Shown one piece after another: positions 35,640-46,127 of a stretch of DNA of 64,000 bases. The first letter of the stretch is position 1. Every line of letters begins with the position of its first letter. A program made the position numbers and the translations under genes. Source of the stretch: Peribacillus simplex NBRC 15720 = DSM 1321 (GTDB taxonomy: Bacteria > Bacillota > Bacilli > Bacillales > DSM-1321); the NCBI RefSeq assembly GCF_002243645.1, contig NZ_CP017704.1, positions 5,102,001 to 5,166,000 of the forward strand, read 5' to 3'. Under the pieces are notes generated by a model. That model was not told the DNA's origin, searched no databases, and saw nothing but the letters and a program-made list of their open reading frames with translations.

Positions 35640-36195
35640 AAATAATGCTCCGTATATTGCAATAACAGCTCTATATTTTTAAATTAAAATGGACGATGAG
35701 GTATTGGTTTTTGGCACCTTCAGATCAGTATATCAATGATGGTAATTCTCTTCGGAATGCATCATCTTTAGCAGAGGATGTTGCTATTAGTACACTGGGC
35801 ATCGAAACTGGATATGGTTATATACAAACAAAGAAAGATGCAAAGTAAGGTTCTTCAGTCTTTCAAGTAGAGACTGTAATTGAAAATCCAGATATAAAGA
35901 CCGCTGAAAAATTAATAAAGGAAAAAAGGTATTTTTGGAACAGTGGAATTTTATATACAAACTATATAAAATTTCCGCCAATTTTAACACGTTGCAAGCT
36001 GACATGTGGAAGCTATTAAGTGAAAACAAAAACGACTTGAAGGCCGTTTATTCTTTAGTGCCTAAAGTGTCGATAGATTATGCCATATTAGAAAAGACAG
36101 AACCGTTTACACTATTCCAGTCAATTTTAATTGGGATGATTTAGGGGTTTGGACGAGTTTAGAATGTGTCCAAATAAGTGACCATAATTAGGATT
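35640..36195 (+). pseudogene. manC: Decayed copy of mannose-1-phosphate guanylyltransferase
   Basis: Translated pieces in shifting frames match the intact manC at 37676 along its middle and C-terminal parts: APYIAITALYF (a stop follows), DDEVLVF, DQYIND, ETGYGYIQTK, IENPDIKTAEKLI, YFWNSGILY, PKVSIDYAILEKTEPF, and NFNWDDLGVWTSLE at the end. Stop codons and frameshifts interrupt it and the 5' third is missing. It is an old duplicate, not an active enzyme. Confidence 0.88.
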
Positions 36196-36341
36196 TTATA
36201 AAAAATTAATATGTAAATCCGAATCAACTAAAGATATCCTTTAAGTTTTTAACGAATGGGAAACAAATAGATTTAATTGGTTAGCGCAGTTCATTGGCTT
36301 TCAATGGGAATAATCCTAGACAAATAGCAATTGAGGTGGTA

Positions 36342-37451
36342 ATGATGAAAAATGGAGTAAATCTTATCGGATATGCTAGAGCTGAATCAGGTTTGGGTGA
36401 AGCATGTCGTTCAGCTGCTAAAGCTCTGCAATCTGTCGGTGTTCCGTTTTGCATCATTAATTTTCCTAGATGTCCTTCAAGACAAAATGATCTTAGTTGG
36501 AAACACAAGGAAGTAAAACAACCTATTTATAAAACTAATATTTTTTTTATAAATGCAGACCAACTGTATTATCACTTTAGATTAACCAATATAAAAAGAG
36601 AATGGTTTAACAATCGATATAATATAGGATATTGGCATTGGGAATTGCCTGAATTTCCAGATGCTTGGGTAAAGAGCTTTGATTTAATAAATGAAATTTG
36701 GGTTCCTTCACTTTTTACATTAAATTCAATTTCTTCGAAGACATCAAAACCTGTTCATTTTATTCCTCATGCAATTTCCGTTGAAGTACCTGAAATAAAT
36801 CGGACTCATTTTAGTTTACCAAATAATCGTTTTCTATTTTTAACGATGTTCGATCTTCACAGCACATCAGCCAGAAAAAATCCCTTAGCAGTCATAGAGG
36901 CATTTAAAAAAGCTTTTCCGCAAAATGATCATACAGTTGGTTTAGTTCTTAAGATCAATAATGCATCTCATTTTCCAAACGAAATTAATCTATTAAAACA
37001 AAACATTATGGGGTTTAACAATATATTTCTAATTGATAAAGTGTTAAGCCGCAAAGAGGTTAATGGGTTAATGAATGTCACAGACAGTTTAGTTTCCCTT
37101 CACCGTTCAGAAGGATTTGGTTTACCGCTAGCTGAAGCGATGTATTTGGGGAAACCAGTGATTGCTACAAACTGGTCGGGAAACGTTGATTTTATGAATG
37201 AAAACAATTCAAGTTTAGTTGATTTTACATTGAAAAATATTGAGGGAAATTACGGACCTTATATAACAGATCAACAATGGGCAGAACCTGAAATTGATCA
37301 TGCTGCATTTTTAATGAAACAAATGGTGGATGATATAGATTATGCTAATCGAATTGGTTTAAGGGCTAAAAAAACAATATTTATTAAATACTCACCCCGA
37401 AATATTGGACGCTTATATAAAATACGTCTAAATCAAATCGACTTATTATGA
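36342..37451 (+). CDS. Glycosyltransferase, family 4-like
   Basis: The frame opens at 36294, but the tandem ATGs at 36342/36345 follow GAGGTGG and give about 369 residues. The GT-B-type protein begins GVNLIGYARAESGLGEACR, a donor/acceptor loop seen in retaining GT4 enzymes of surface-glycan clusters. It has a C-terminal nucleotide-sugar region with SLHRSEGFGLPLAEAMYLGKP, including the conserved EX7E (E..GLPLAEAM). The substrate is unknown. It is soluble and cytoplasmic. Confidence 0.88.
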   Translation: MMKNGVNLIGYARAESGLGEACRSAAKALQSVGVPFCIINFPRCPSRQNDLSWKHKEVKQPIYKTNIFFINADQLYYHFRLTNIKREWFNNRYNIGYWHWELPEFPDAWVKSFDLINEIWVPSLFTLNSISSKTSKPVHFIPHAISVEVPEINRTHFSLPNNRFLFLTMFDLHSTSARKNPLAVIEAFKKAFPQNDHTVGLVLKINNASHFPNEINLLKQNIMGFNNIFLIDKVLSRKEVNGLMNVTDSLVSLHRSEGFGLPLAEAMYLGKPVIATNWSGNVDFMNENNSSLVDFTLKNIEGNYGPYITDQQWAEPEIDHAAFLMKQMVDDIDYANRIGLRAKKTIFIKYSPRNIGRLYKIRLNQIDLL

Positions 37452-37675
37452 GTATTAAATGTAACAAACTAAAATTTGCGCAAGTATAAGAACGGCTAAA
37501 ATCCTAACGGTTAAATGCTTTGTGAAAAAGAAAACTGTAGAGGCAACTTTTATTATGCTAATAAGGGTAACTTTGTGTGTTCCTATTGTTCTTTATCACA
37601 CATACTATGTAAATGACAGATTTTGTATTTATTCTGCGTGTACTTAAATTTTATCACAAGGGTGTGTAGTAAAGT

Positions 37676-38713
37676 ATGAAAGCAATCATTTTAGCGGGAG
37701 GACAGGGAACACGGTTTTGGCCTTTAAGTACAAAAGATAAGCCTAAACAGTTTCAAAAAATAATTTCAAACGAAACAATGCTTCAACAGACTTATCAAAG
37801 ATTTCGAGAATGGCTTCCAGCTGAAAAGGTGTTTGTAGTAACAACTGAGAAATATTTGAAACTTGTAAAAGAACAATTACCAGAGATTCATAGGGAAATG
37901 ATTATATTGGAACCAGATCAAAGAGATACAGCTCCATGCATTGCACTGACCGCTCTACATTTTTTAGAAAAAAATGATGACGAGGTATTGGTTATATCCC
38001 CTTCTGATCAGTATATTCAAGGCAGTAAACCCCTTCAGAATGCAATTAATTTAGCAGAAACTATAGCTGACCGTGAAAATGCAATCATTACACTTGGTGT
38101 TAACCCTATAAACCCTGAAACTGGATATGGGTATATTCGCACAAAACCCAACGCTCAATTTTATTCATCCGTTTATCAGGTAGAAGCATTTATTGAAAAG
38201 CCAGACATTAGAACGGCAGAAAAGTTGTTGCTTGAAGAAAATGTATATTGGAACACAGGCATTTTTATTTGGAAACCTTCAACAATTTCATCATATTATA
38301 AAAAACTGCAACCAGAGATGTGGGAACTTATAAACAATAAAGAAGTAGACTTAAAAACAGCTTATTTAATGATTCCAAAAGTGTCTGTCGATTATGCAAT
38401 CATAGAAAAAGCAGATAATCTTTATACCATACCAGTAAACTTTGTCTGGGATGACTTAGGTGTATGGACCTCTTTGGAACGTGTTGAAACAGCTGACAAA
38501 AATAATAATTATCAAAAAGGTGATGTTACTACGTCTTCTACTGAAAATTGTATTGTCTACACTGATCGTAAGACGCTCTTAATTGGAGTAGAGGACTTAA
38601 TTGTAGTTTCAACAGAAGAGGGAATATTGGTTTGCCACAAATCAGAGGAACAAACTATAAAAAAGCTATTAAATAACGAATACTTCCCGGATAAATCATC
38701 CAAAGATGAATAG
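37676..38713 (+). CDS. manC: Mannose-1-phosphate guanylyltransferase
   Basis: ManC makes GDP-mannose from mannose-1-phosphate and GTP. The 345-residue protein has ILAGGQGTRFWPLSTKDKPKQ with the pyrophosphorylase signature, VISPSDQYI, ETGYGYIRT, FIEKPD, WNTGIFIWKP and VSVDYAIIEKAD, and the late FVWDDLGVW. It lacks the C-terminal isomerase domain of bifunctional enzymes, which fits the separate manA at 31344. It lies directly before gmd. Confidence 0.95.
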   Translation: MKAIILAGGQGTRFWPLSTKDKPKQFQKIISNETMLQQTYQRFREWLPAEKVFVVTTEKYLKLVKEQLPEIHREMIILEPDQRDTAPCIALTALHFLEKNDDEVLVISPSDQYIQGSKPLQNAINLAETIADRENAIITLGVNPINPETGYGYIRTKPNAQFYSSVYQVEAFIEKPDIRTAEKLLLEENVYWNTGIFIWKPSTISSYYKKLQPEMWELINNKEVDLKTAYLMIPKVSVDYAIIEKADNLYTIPVNFVWDDLGVWTSLERVETADKNNNYQKGDVTTSSTENCIVYTDRKTLLIGVEDLIVVSTEEGILVCHKSEEQTIKKLLNNEYFPDKSSKDE

Positions 38714-38760
38714 GAAACATCAATAATAATTGATTTACGATGATAATAACGGAGGGCTAA

Positions 38761-39720
<960 letters not shown>

Positions 39721-39912
39721 AAATCATTTCTCCATTTTTAACTGTTTCCGGCACATTATGAAAATAATACAGATATTCATTAGATTTAACTTAGTTTTTT
39801 GTCCTACATTTCGTCTTTTTATATAAAGGTAATGGGATTCCTGGAATGACATACCTTGTTTGTCGTTAAAAAAATCGATTGCGCAATAGGAAAAAGGTTG
39901 GGGGAACAGCCT

Positions 39913-40548
39913 ATGTATTTTAAAGGAAAAGATCATGTAGTAGTTCAACCAATATTTGAGAACATTCGCAACTCCTTCACGTATGAGTTTTGGATTAAAC
40001 CAAACGAGTCTCATAAAATAGTCGATGAAACTATAAATGGAATTAGTGGACTATCCGGTCAAAGATACTTAATTGGGCCAGCGCATGCTTTAACCTGGGA
40101 GAGCGCAGGGGTAGGGGTATCCATCGGTACCAATGGTGTAACGGTATTTGAACATACCTCTTCACATCTCCCAGCCTTATTGGTAGATGAAATACAGATA
40201 ACAGATTGGACACATGTTGCAATTGTTTATGAAGATAAAACACCATCCTTGTTTATCAATGGTGAGTTTAAGAGCAAGGGCTTAAGCAGTAGTAAAAATA
40301 ATGTTTATGCTTCCGGTCATATTGGCGGCTATGATCCATATGGTTTTTATATTGGATACATTAAGGATATAAAACTTTGGGACTATTCTAGAACTGAAAA
40401 GGAAATTAAAGAAGGAATGCATGAGATATTGACCGGGGAAGAAGAGGGATTATTTAGATATTGGTGGTTTCATAATAATATAACAATTAGCCCTCCCAAC
40501 CTTATCAATAATTTTATTTTGACCGCCCTCCCAAGTAAACATATTTGA
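39913..40548 (+). CDS. LamG/concanavalin A-like domain protein
   Basis: The frame is open from 39856, but ATG 39913 (MYFKGKDHVVV) follows TTGGGGGAA. The 211-residue protein is mostly one LamG/pentraxin-type jelly roll: NSFTYEFWIKPNE, then WTHVAIVYEDKTPSLFINGE, and YIGYIKDIKLWDYSRTEKEI are the classic strand motifs. Such domains bind glycans. It has no signal peptide, so if it acts on a surface it would be assembled from inside, for example as a spore protein. That is inference. Confidence 0.82.
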   Translation: MYFKGKDHVVVQPIFENIRNSFTYEFWIKPNESHKIVDETINGISGLSGQRYLIGPAHALTWESAGVGVSIGTNGVTVFEHTSSHLPALLVDEIQITDWTHVAIVYEDKTPSLFINGEFKSKGLSSSKNNVYASGHIGGYDPYGFYIGYIKDIKLWDYSRTEKEIKEGMHEILTGEEEGLFRYWWFHNNITISPPNLINNFILTALPSKHI

Positions 40549-40835
40549 CGAAAAACTATAGGAGACAGTTATACAATATGTATTTAATTTAAAGCCTTGC
40601 CCGATATGTATCTTCTTTGAATGACAATTCCCCCTCAGCTAATATTGAAACTATATTAAAAGTTTTGAGATTGTAGCTAAAGTATCCAAGCAAACAGTTA
40701 AATGGTTCATATATATATATAATAAGCCAAGATTTTTACTCTTAAATAATAAACAGAAAAAAACGGCTTACACTTATATATTGAATATCTTTTCACTGTA
40801 GATTTCTTATACCTAAAGATGAAAGTAGGGGGAAT

Positions 40836-41882
40836 ATGTATTCTAAACCGATAGTTTTCACTGACTATCACCACGGATCTTTATTATTGAGTTTAATACT
40901 GTTGTTCGAAAGACGGCTCGGTGGTAGTGTTTTTACACCTTTTGGCACCGATTGGTATAATCAAGGTTTTTGGAAAGTATTAGACCTTCCAGGTACGGTA
41001 AATCAATTCCTGAATGTAAGTACCGCAGTTCCTTTGGAGACGAATAATTCGATATATGTATACCCCGATGCAGGGTTCACCAATAAAGCTATAACTTTAG
41101 AGGGTTTCTATCAAATGCCAGTTGATATCGTAATTGCTTCTATACCTGCCCATATTACACCCTTTAAACGTCTTTGTAAAAGCCATCCTAATAAACCGAA
41201 GTTAATCTACCAAATAGGAAACGCTTGGAATGTTGAAGCAGGACTTGCAACAAATATTATGGCGAGTAGCGAAATAAAAGGCGTACCAAAAAACTTAAAC
41301 TTTATTTCATATCATCAGGAATTTGATCTATCGGTTTATTATCCTGATTTTTCTTATCCGAATAAAAATATTTCTTCTTTTGTAAATTGTTTTACTACTT
41401 CGGAAGGATTTGCCTCAGATTGGACTTTTTATTCCTCCGATTGGGCGTTATTCGAGACGGTGGAAAAGCTGATGTCAGATTGGACTTTTAAAAGCTATGG
41501 CAGTGTATGTCGTGACGGCTATGCCACTGGTCCCGATGAAGTTGCGAACCGAATGAGAGAGTCCCGATTTATTTGGCATACTAAATTTGGTGGTGACGGG
41601 TACGGTCATATCATTTATAACTCTGCTGCAGTTGCAAGACCAATGATTGTTAAGATGGAATATTATAGAGACAAACTAGGAAAAGAGCTAATGATAGACG
41701 GTAAAACTTGTATTGCCATAGACGGATTGAGTCCTCAAGAGGTGGTCAATAAAATACTTTACTATTCAGATGAAAAACGTTATTCCGATTTATGTAAAAA
41801 TGTATATAAGAACTTTAAAACAAAGGTCGATTTTGATCGTGAGGAAAGAGTTCTGCGGAAATTTATTGATAGCTTGAGATAA
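40836..41882 (+). CDS. Glycosyltransferase-like protein, tandem copy 1
   Basis: The 348-residue soluble protein has no family I can name. It starts SKPIVFTDYHHGSLLLSL and ends with a segment resembling the C-terminal half of GT-B glycosyltransferases: SRFIWHTKFGGDGYGHIIYN, AVARPMIVKMEYY, and KILYYSDEKRY as in many polysaccharide genes. The next gene is a close paralogue over its full length. The ATG follows AGGGGGAAT. A glycosyl-transfer role is inferred from fold style and location. Confidence 0.65.
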   Translation: MYSKPIVFTDYHHGSLLLSLILLFERRLGGSVFTPFGTDWYNQGFWKVLDLPGTVNQFLNVSTAVPLETNNSIYVYPDAGFTNKAITLEGFYQMPVDIVIASIPAHITPFKRLCKSHPNKPKLIYQIGNAWNVEAGLATNIMASSEIKGVPKNLNFISYHQEFDLSVYYPDFSYPNKNISSFVNCFTTSEGFASDWTFYSSDWALFETVEKLMSDWTFKSYGSVCRDGYATGPDEVANRMRESRFIWHTKFGGDGYGHIIYNSAAVARPMIVKMEYYRDKLGKELMIDGKTCIAIDGLSPQEVVNKILYYSDEKRYSDLCKNVYKNFKTKVDFDREERVLRKFIDSLR

Positions 41883-41963
41883 TCTAATCGTTTAAATGGA
41901 AGTATTTCTTACATTCTGAATAGTAAAGTTGGTAAAAAACACAATTTAAGACTAAAGGAGAGG

Positions 41964-43034
41964 ATTATATCGACTTTAAAACCCATTGTTTTTACAGATT
42001 TTCATCACCCTGCTCTTCTAAATAGTCTCATTTTATTGTTTGAAAAACGACTGGGTGGGACTGTATTTCGCCCAATTGGGACTGAATGGAATTCTAAGGG
42101 CTTTTGGAAAGCACTTGTATGTCCGGATCCAGTTAAAATCTACCTAGAGATCGGTACGCCAATGCATAACCAGGTTGTTCGTTACTTCAATGTAAACAAT
42201 CCGGGGACTTCTAGTTTGCCTGCTTATTTATGCCAAGATGATAGTGGTTTTATCAACAAAGCTATTACCTTAGATACTTTTTTTCAAATACCTGTTGATA
42301 TTGTCATTGCTTCTTTACCTGCGCATATTGAACCGTTTACACACCTTTGCAAAATCCACCCCAATAAACCAAAGTTAATCTACCAAATTGGCAACGCGTG
42401 GCCGATTGAAGCTGGACTTGCGCCGAACGTTATGGCAAGTGCGTTAATTAATGACTTACCAAACCACATCCACTTTATTTCATACCACCAGGAATTTGAC
42501 ATTTCCATTTTCTATCCTGACTTTTCCTACCCTGGTCAAAATATTTATTCATTTGTTAATTGTTTTAACGCAATAGAAGCTTATGACCCCGACTGGCAGT
42601 TATTCGAGTCGGTGGAAAAGCTAATGCCAGATTGGAATTTTAAGAGCTATGGTGGTCTGTGTCGAGACAACCGGGTGGATGGGTTTGGTAAAGTTGCTAA
42701 GCGAATGAGAGAGAGCCGTTTTATTTGGCATACAAAATATGGAGGGGATGGATACGGCCATGTTGTTTATAACTCAGCAGCCGTAGCAAGGCCAATGATT
42801 GTTAAGATGGAATACTATCAAGACAAATTAGGAAGAGAGCTCATGATAGACGGTGAAACTTGCCTTGCCATAGACGGATTGAGCCCTCAAGAGGTGGTCA
42901 ATAAAATCCTTTACTATTCAGACGAAAAACGATATGCAACGCTATGCAAAAATGTGTACAAAATTTTTAAGGAAAAGGTCGATTTCGATAAAGAGGAGAA
43001 CGCAATGCAAAGCTTTATAAATGGTTTAATCTGA
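41964..43034 (+). CDS. Glycosyltransferase-like protein, tandem copy 2, non-canonical start
   Basis: This is a paralogue of the preceding gene, most similar in the last 100 residues (GGDGYGHVVYNSAAVARPMI). The first canonical start in frame is TTG 42036, but homology to copy 1 extends about 20 codons further upstream (KPIVFTDFHHPALLNSL) to an ATA at 41967 or ATT at 41964 after AAAGGAGAGG. Either translation starts at ATT/ATA, or the ATG was lost and expression is reduced. Function is as for copy 1. Confidence 0.6.
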   Translation: MISTLKPIVFTDFHHPALLNSLILLFEKRLGGTVFRPIGTEWNSKGFWKALVCPDPVKIYLEIGTPMHNQVVRYFNVNNPGTSSLPAYLCQDDSGFINKAITLDTFFQIPVDIVIASLPAHIEPFTHLCKIHPNKPKLIYQIGNAWPIEAGLAPNVMASALINDLPNHIHFISYHQEFDISIFYPDFSYPGQNIYSFVNCFNAIEAYDPDWQLFESVEKLMPDWNFKSYGGLCRDNRVDGFGKVAKRMRESRFIWHTKYGGDGYGHVVYNSAAVARPMIVKMEYYQDKLGRELMIDGETCLAIDGLSPQEVVNKILYYSDEKRYATLCKNVYKIFKEKVDFDKEENAMQSFINGLI

Positions 43035-43246
43035 ACCCAAAAATGTGATAAAAAAGGATTTTAGTCTCAAATTTAGTACATTAGACGGCTGAAGATGAAC
43101 GAAATAGCCGAAAAAAATACCAATCTAGGTATATTACACTTTGGTAAATTTAATCTTTCCTATTTACGGTTATCTATACCATTATCTTTGGATGGAAAAG
43201 ACCTATTGATCAGTATTCAACAAATCGTTTAGAAAGGAGTAGTTGA

Positions 43247-43897
43247 ATGAAATATATTGTTGGCATTCCTTATGTTAACCGTCTAGATTTACTGCAGAAA
43301 GCAATAGAAAGCATTAAACCCTATTGGGACCATACCCTGATCATTGATAATTCTGACGACAGGGATTTGAGGGGGCATGAACTGTCTTCAAAGGTTCGAA
43401 TCTATGAACCACCTGTGCCACTTACATTCACTCAGTCGATGAATTATATAATTCGCTTAGCCGAAGAAAAGGGATGCGACATTTGGATGTACATGCATAG
43501 TGACGCAGAAGCTCATGAAGGGACTCCTGAAGCCTTTCTTTCAATTGTTGAATCACTGTTGAGAGAAGACAGGAAATGGGCAGTAGCTTTAACCTTAGGA
43601 GATACTTTAGCAGCCTACAATATGGATGCTCAAAAGGAAATAGGATATTATGACACGATTATTAGGGATTACTTTGCTGATACTGACTACTACTATCGAA
43701 TGGAACTTGCTGGTTACGAACGGGTTTTTACTCCTTTATCTGAGAAAATGTCTCACTTCCAAAGTGCTACAATCAACTCTGACATTAGGAGAGCCTTCAT
43801 CAATACCATTACTTATCCACAGGCTCAAGCTTACTATGAACTTAAGTGGGGGGGACCACACACGCTTGAAAAATATAAAACGCCTTTTAACCGTTAA
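43247..43897 (+). CDS. Glycosyltransferase family 2-like protein
   Basis: The 216-residue GT-A-like protein has VGIPYVNRLDLLQKAIESI at the N-terminus, the IIDNSDD segment, and a DxD-like HSDAEAHE at about 86-93 in the metal/nucleotide site. It is shorter than most GT2 enzymes and has no membrane segment. The ATG follows AAAGGAG. It probably transfers a sugar in this island; donor and acceptor are unknown. Confidence 0.7.
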   Translation: MKYIVGIPYVNRLDLLQKAIESIKPYWDHTLIIDNSDDRDLRGHELSSKVRIYEPPVPLTFTQSMNYIIRLAEEKGCDIWMYMHSDAEAHEGTPEAFLSIVESLLREDRKWAVALTLGDTLAAYNMDAQKEIGYYDTIIRDYFADTDYYYRMELAGYERVFTPLSEKMSHFQSATINSDIRRAFINTITYPQAQAYYELKWGGPHTLEKYKTPFNR

Positions 43898-44001
43898 TGA
43901 TACATCAAATCATTTGTAAATAATGTTGTTCCATTTTTTGTAACAACAGAGATTACTATTTATTAAAAATAGTAATTTTAATGGAATGGAGGTTTTCAAG
44001 T

Positions 44002-44106
44002 GTGACAAATATTATTGAAGAATTTGATAAATATTATTATAACAGTTTGGTATGGGCACATGATACTAAATGGCTAGATACACCGATTGCAAAACTACCG
44101 CTATAA
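44002..44106 (+). pseudogene. Truncated cephalosporin-hydroxylase/methyltransferase-like gene
   Basis: GTG 44002 opens 34 codons (TNIIEEFDKYYYNS, then TKWLDTPIAKLPL) that resemble the N-terminus of CmcI-type/rhamnosyl O-methyltransferase proteins, where the next residues are normally DLWIYQE. Here a TAA follows at once and the downstream 150 bp is out of frame. The remnant implies a lost sugar-methylation gene. Confidence 0.5.
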
Positions 44107-44263
44107 ATTTCTTTTTTCGTTTCATCCTCGCGGCTTTCTAAAGAAGATAAAATAGAAAAGCTTTTAAATCTAATGACCTTGAATTATCAATAACACGAAA
44201 ATACTTGCTGGAAAAGATTTTTGCCTGTAACAGAGAAATAAAAAAAATATAGAGGTGATATTA

Positions 44264-44941
44264 ATGCATCGTTTTTGGGAGACCAATATAAGGCCAATAT
44301 TGACTGGTATGAATATTAAAAAATTGGTGGAAATAGGTGCTCATTCAGGAGCAAATACGGTAAAACTTCTGGAATATTGTAGAGAAACTAATGGAAAACT
44401 TTTCGTGATCGATCCTAAACCTTTATTTGATGCCAATACATTGACTAGTCAATATGGAAGCGAATTATATTTGATAAAAAACCTTAGTCTGAATGTCCTT
44501 CCATTTTTAACAGATTATGATGCAGTGCTTCTGGATGGTGATCATAATTGGTACACTGTTTACCATGAATTAAAGATGATTGAACAGAACGCAATCAATC
44601 GAGGGAAATTTCCACTAGTATTTGTACATGATATCGAATGGCCATATGCAAGACGTGATTTGTATTATTCACCGGAATCTATTCCTGAGCCATTTAGAAA
44701 GCCGTACGCCAAAAAAGGAATGTTACCAGGTTTATCAGAACTTATAGAAAATGATGGAGTGAATTTCGTTTTAAATAATGCGCTTTATGAAGGCGGAGAG
44801 CGTAATGGAGTGTTGACTGCAGTTGAGGATTTTCTAAAAGAAACAGAGTTGCCCATTAGCTTTTATCAAGTTAGTGGTTCAAATGGTCTTGGTATACTTG
44901 TACCATCCGATATTTCAATGGATGAATATATTACCTTTTAA
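44264..44941 (+). CDS. Class I SAM-dependent methyltransferase
   Basis: The 225-residue protein has the Rossmann methyltransferase start VEIGAHSGANTVKLLEYC with the SAM-binding glycine motif, FVIDPKPLFD as the acidic loop, and AVLLDGDHNWYTVYHEL, typical of Methyltransf_24-like sugar or CmcI-like enzymes. The frame opens at GTG 44255, inside GAGGTG, so ATG 44264 is preferred. It likely methylates a glycan or sugar nucleotide here; the target is unknown. Confidence 0.8.
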   Translation: MHRFWETNIRPILTGMNIKKLVEIGAHSGANTVKLLEYCRETNGKLFVIDPKPLFDANTLTSQYGSELYLIKNLSLNVLPFLTDYDAVLLDGDHNWYTVYHELKMIEQNAINRGKFPLVFVHDIEWPYARRDLYYSPESIPEPFRKPYAKKGMLPGLSELIENDGVNFVLNNALYEGGERNGVLTAVEDFLKETELPISFYQVSGSNGLGILVPSDISMDEYITF

Positions 44942-45370
44942 TAGTAACAAACTATTTAATCACAGTCATTAAAGTCTGAAAGGAACAAAAACAACATGCG
45001 ACATCTGGTTGAAAGTACCGAATTTCGCATGTTGTTATAGCATTTTATAGTAGTATGACCAGTTATTTTGCAAAATGGACAACTATATTTTCTCAAGAAC
45101 GACTAATTTTCATACCTAATATGACAAAGAATTACAGGCATACTCTAAAAAGATTTGAGTTTCTATTTTTGTGTATCGTGACGTAAATTCTATGGTGGAG
45201 TAAATTTATAAGAAAAGTGTTCAGTGTGAAATATGCAACTCTTTTGGAGTTAAATCTGGAATGAATTTTACTGAATACAAAACATTATGGATTTGGATTG
45301 TTTCAGAAAGTCCGATTGCAAATAGATAATCCTAATCGTTCTTGAATGGAAAGGAGAAATAATAACTAAT
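44942..45370. other. Intergenic region with terminator-like hairpin
   Basis: A perfect 11-bp inverted repeat, ACAACATGCGA/TCGCATGTTGT (44991-45035), follows the methyltransferase but lacks a long T tract. Nothing else is recognisable before the ribosome site of the next gene. Confidence 0.5.
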
Positions 45371-46066
45371 ATGAGTGAGATATTAAAAGATAATAAACAA
45401 AAAATTGTAGTTTATACTGCAATTTCAAATAATTATGATAGCTTAAGGCTTCCTATAACAGAATCAAAAGACATTGATTTTATATGCTTTACTGATAACG
45501 ACCATTTAAAATCAGACAAATGGAAGATTATCAAGATTGAGGATCAAAATCTCGATCCCGTTCGACTTGCAAAAAAAGTAAAAGTATTGCCGCATTTGTT
45601 TTTATCAGAGTATGATTTTAGCTTTTGGGTAGATGCTAATTTTCTTATTACTCATGATTTAAATGAACTGTTTAATACCTATTTGAACAAAGAGCAAATT
45701 GCATGTTTTCAACATCCTTATAGAAATTGTATTTACGAGGAAGCGGAAGCCTGTAAAGATCTAAAAAGAGACAAAAAAAGTATTATAGAAAAACAGATGT
45801 CAAAGTATCAATCATTAAAATATCCTGAAAAGAATGGATTAATATCCTCAGGGGGAATTCTAAGACAACACAATGATCCAAAAATAATAAAACTCTCTGA
45901 GGATTGGTGGAAAGAGATAGTCCAATTTAGTATAAGAGACCAGTTAAGTTTTAATTATGCAGCTTGGAAAAATAAAATTCAGTATACGGTCATTAATGAA
46001 AGTATTGAAAATAATAAATACTTTAAAATTAAAGGACATCAAAAAACATATTATTTCCAAGATTAA
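45371..46066 (+). CDS. Glycosyltransferase, DUF616 family
   Basis: The 231-residue protein has the DUF616 layout: IVVYTAISNNYDSL at the N-terminus, IDFICFTDND, KVLPHLFLSEYDFSFWVDANF with a DxN in place of DxD, and QHPYRNCIYEEAEAC, then RDQLSFNYAAWK. DUF616 members are GT-A-fold glycosyltransferases of surface polysaccharides. The ATG follows AAAGGAGAAAT. It is single, with long spacers on both sides. Confidence 0.8.
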   Translation: MSEILKDNKQKIVVYTAISNNYDSLRLPITESKDIDFICFTDNDHLKSDKWKIIKIEDQNLDPVRLAKKVKVLPHLFLSEYDFSFWVDANFLITHDLNELFNTYLNKEQIACFQHPYRNCIYEEAEACKDLKRDKKSIIEKQMSKYQSLKYPEKNGLISSGGILRQHNDPKIIKLSEDWWKEIVQFSIRDQLSFNYAAWKNKIQYTVINESIENNKYFKIKGHQKTYYFQD

Positions 46067-46127
46067 CTTTGTTATAGGAAAGATTTCGTATTCTCAGTGT
46101 TTAACGTTTTAATGGTCGTCTATGCTA

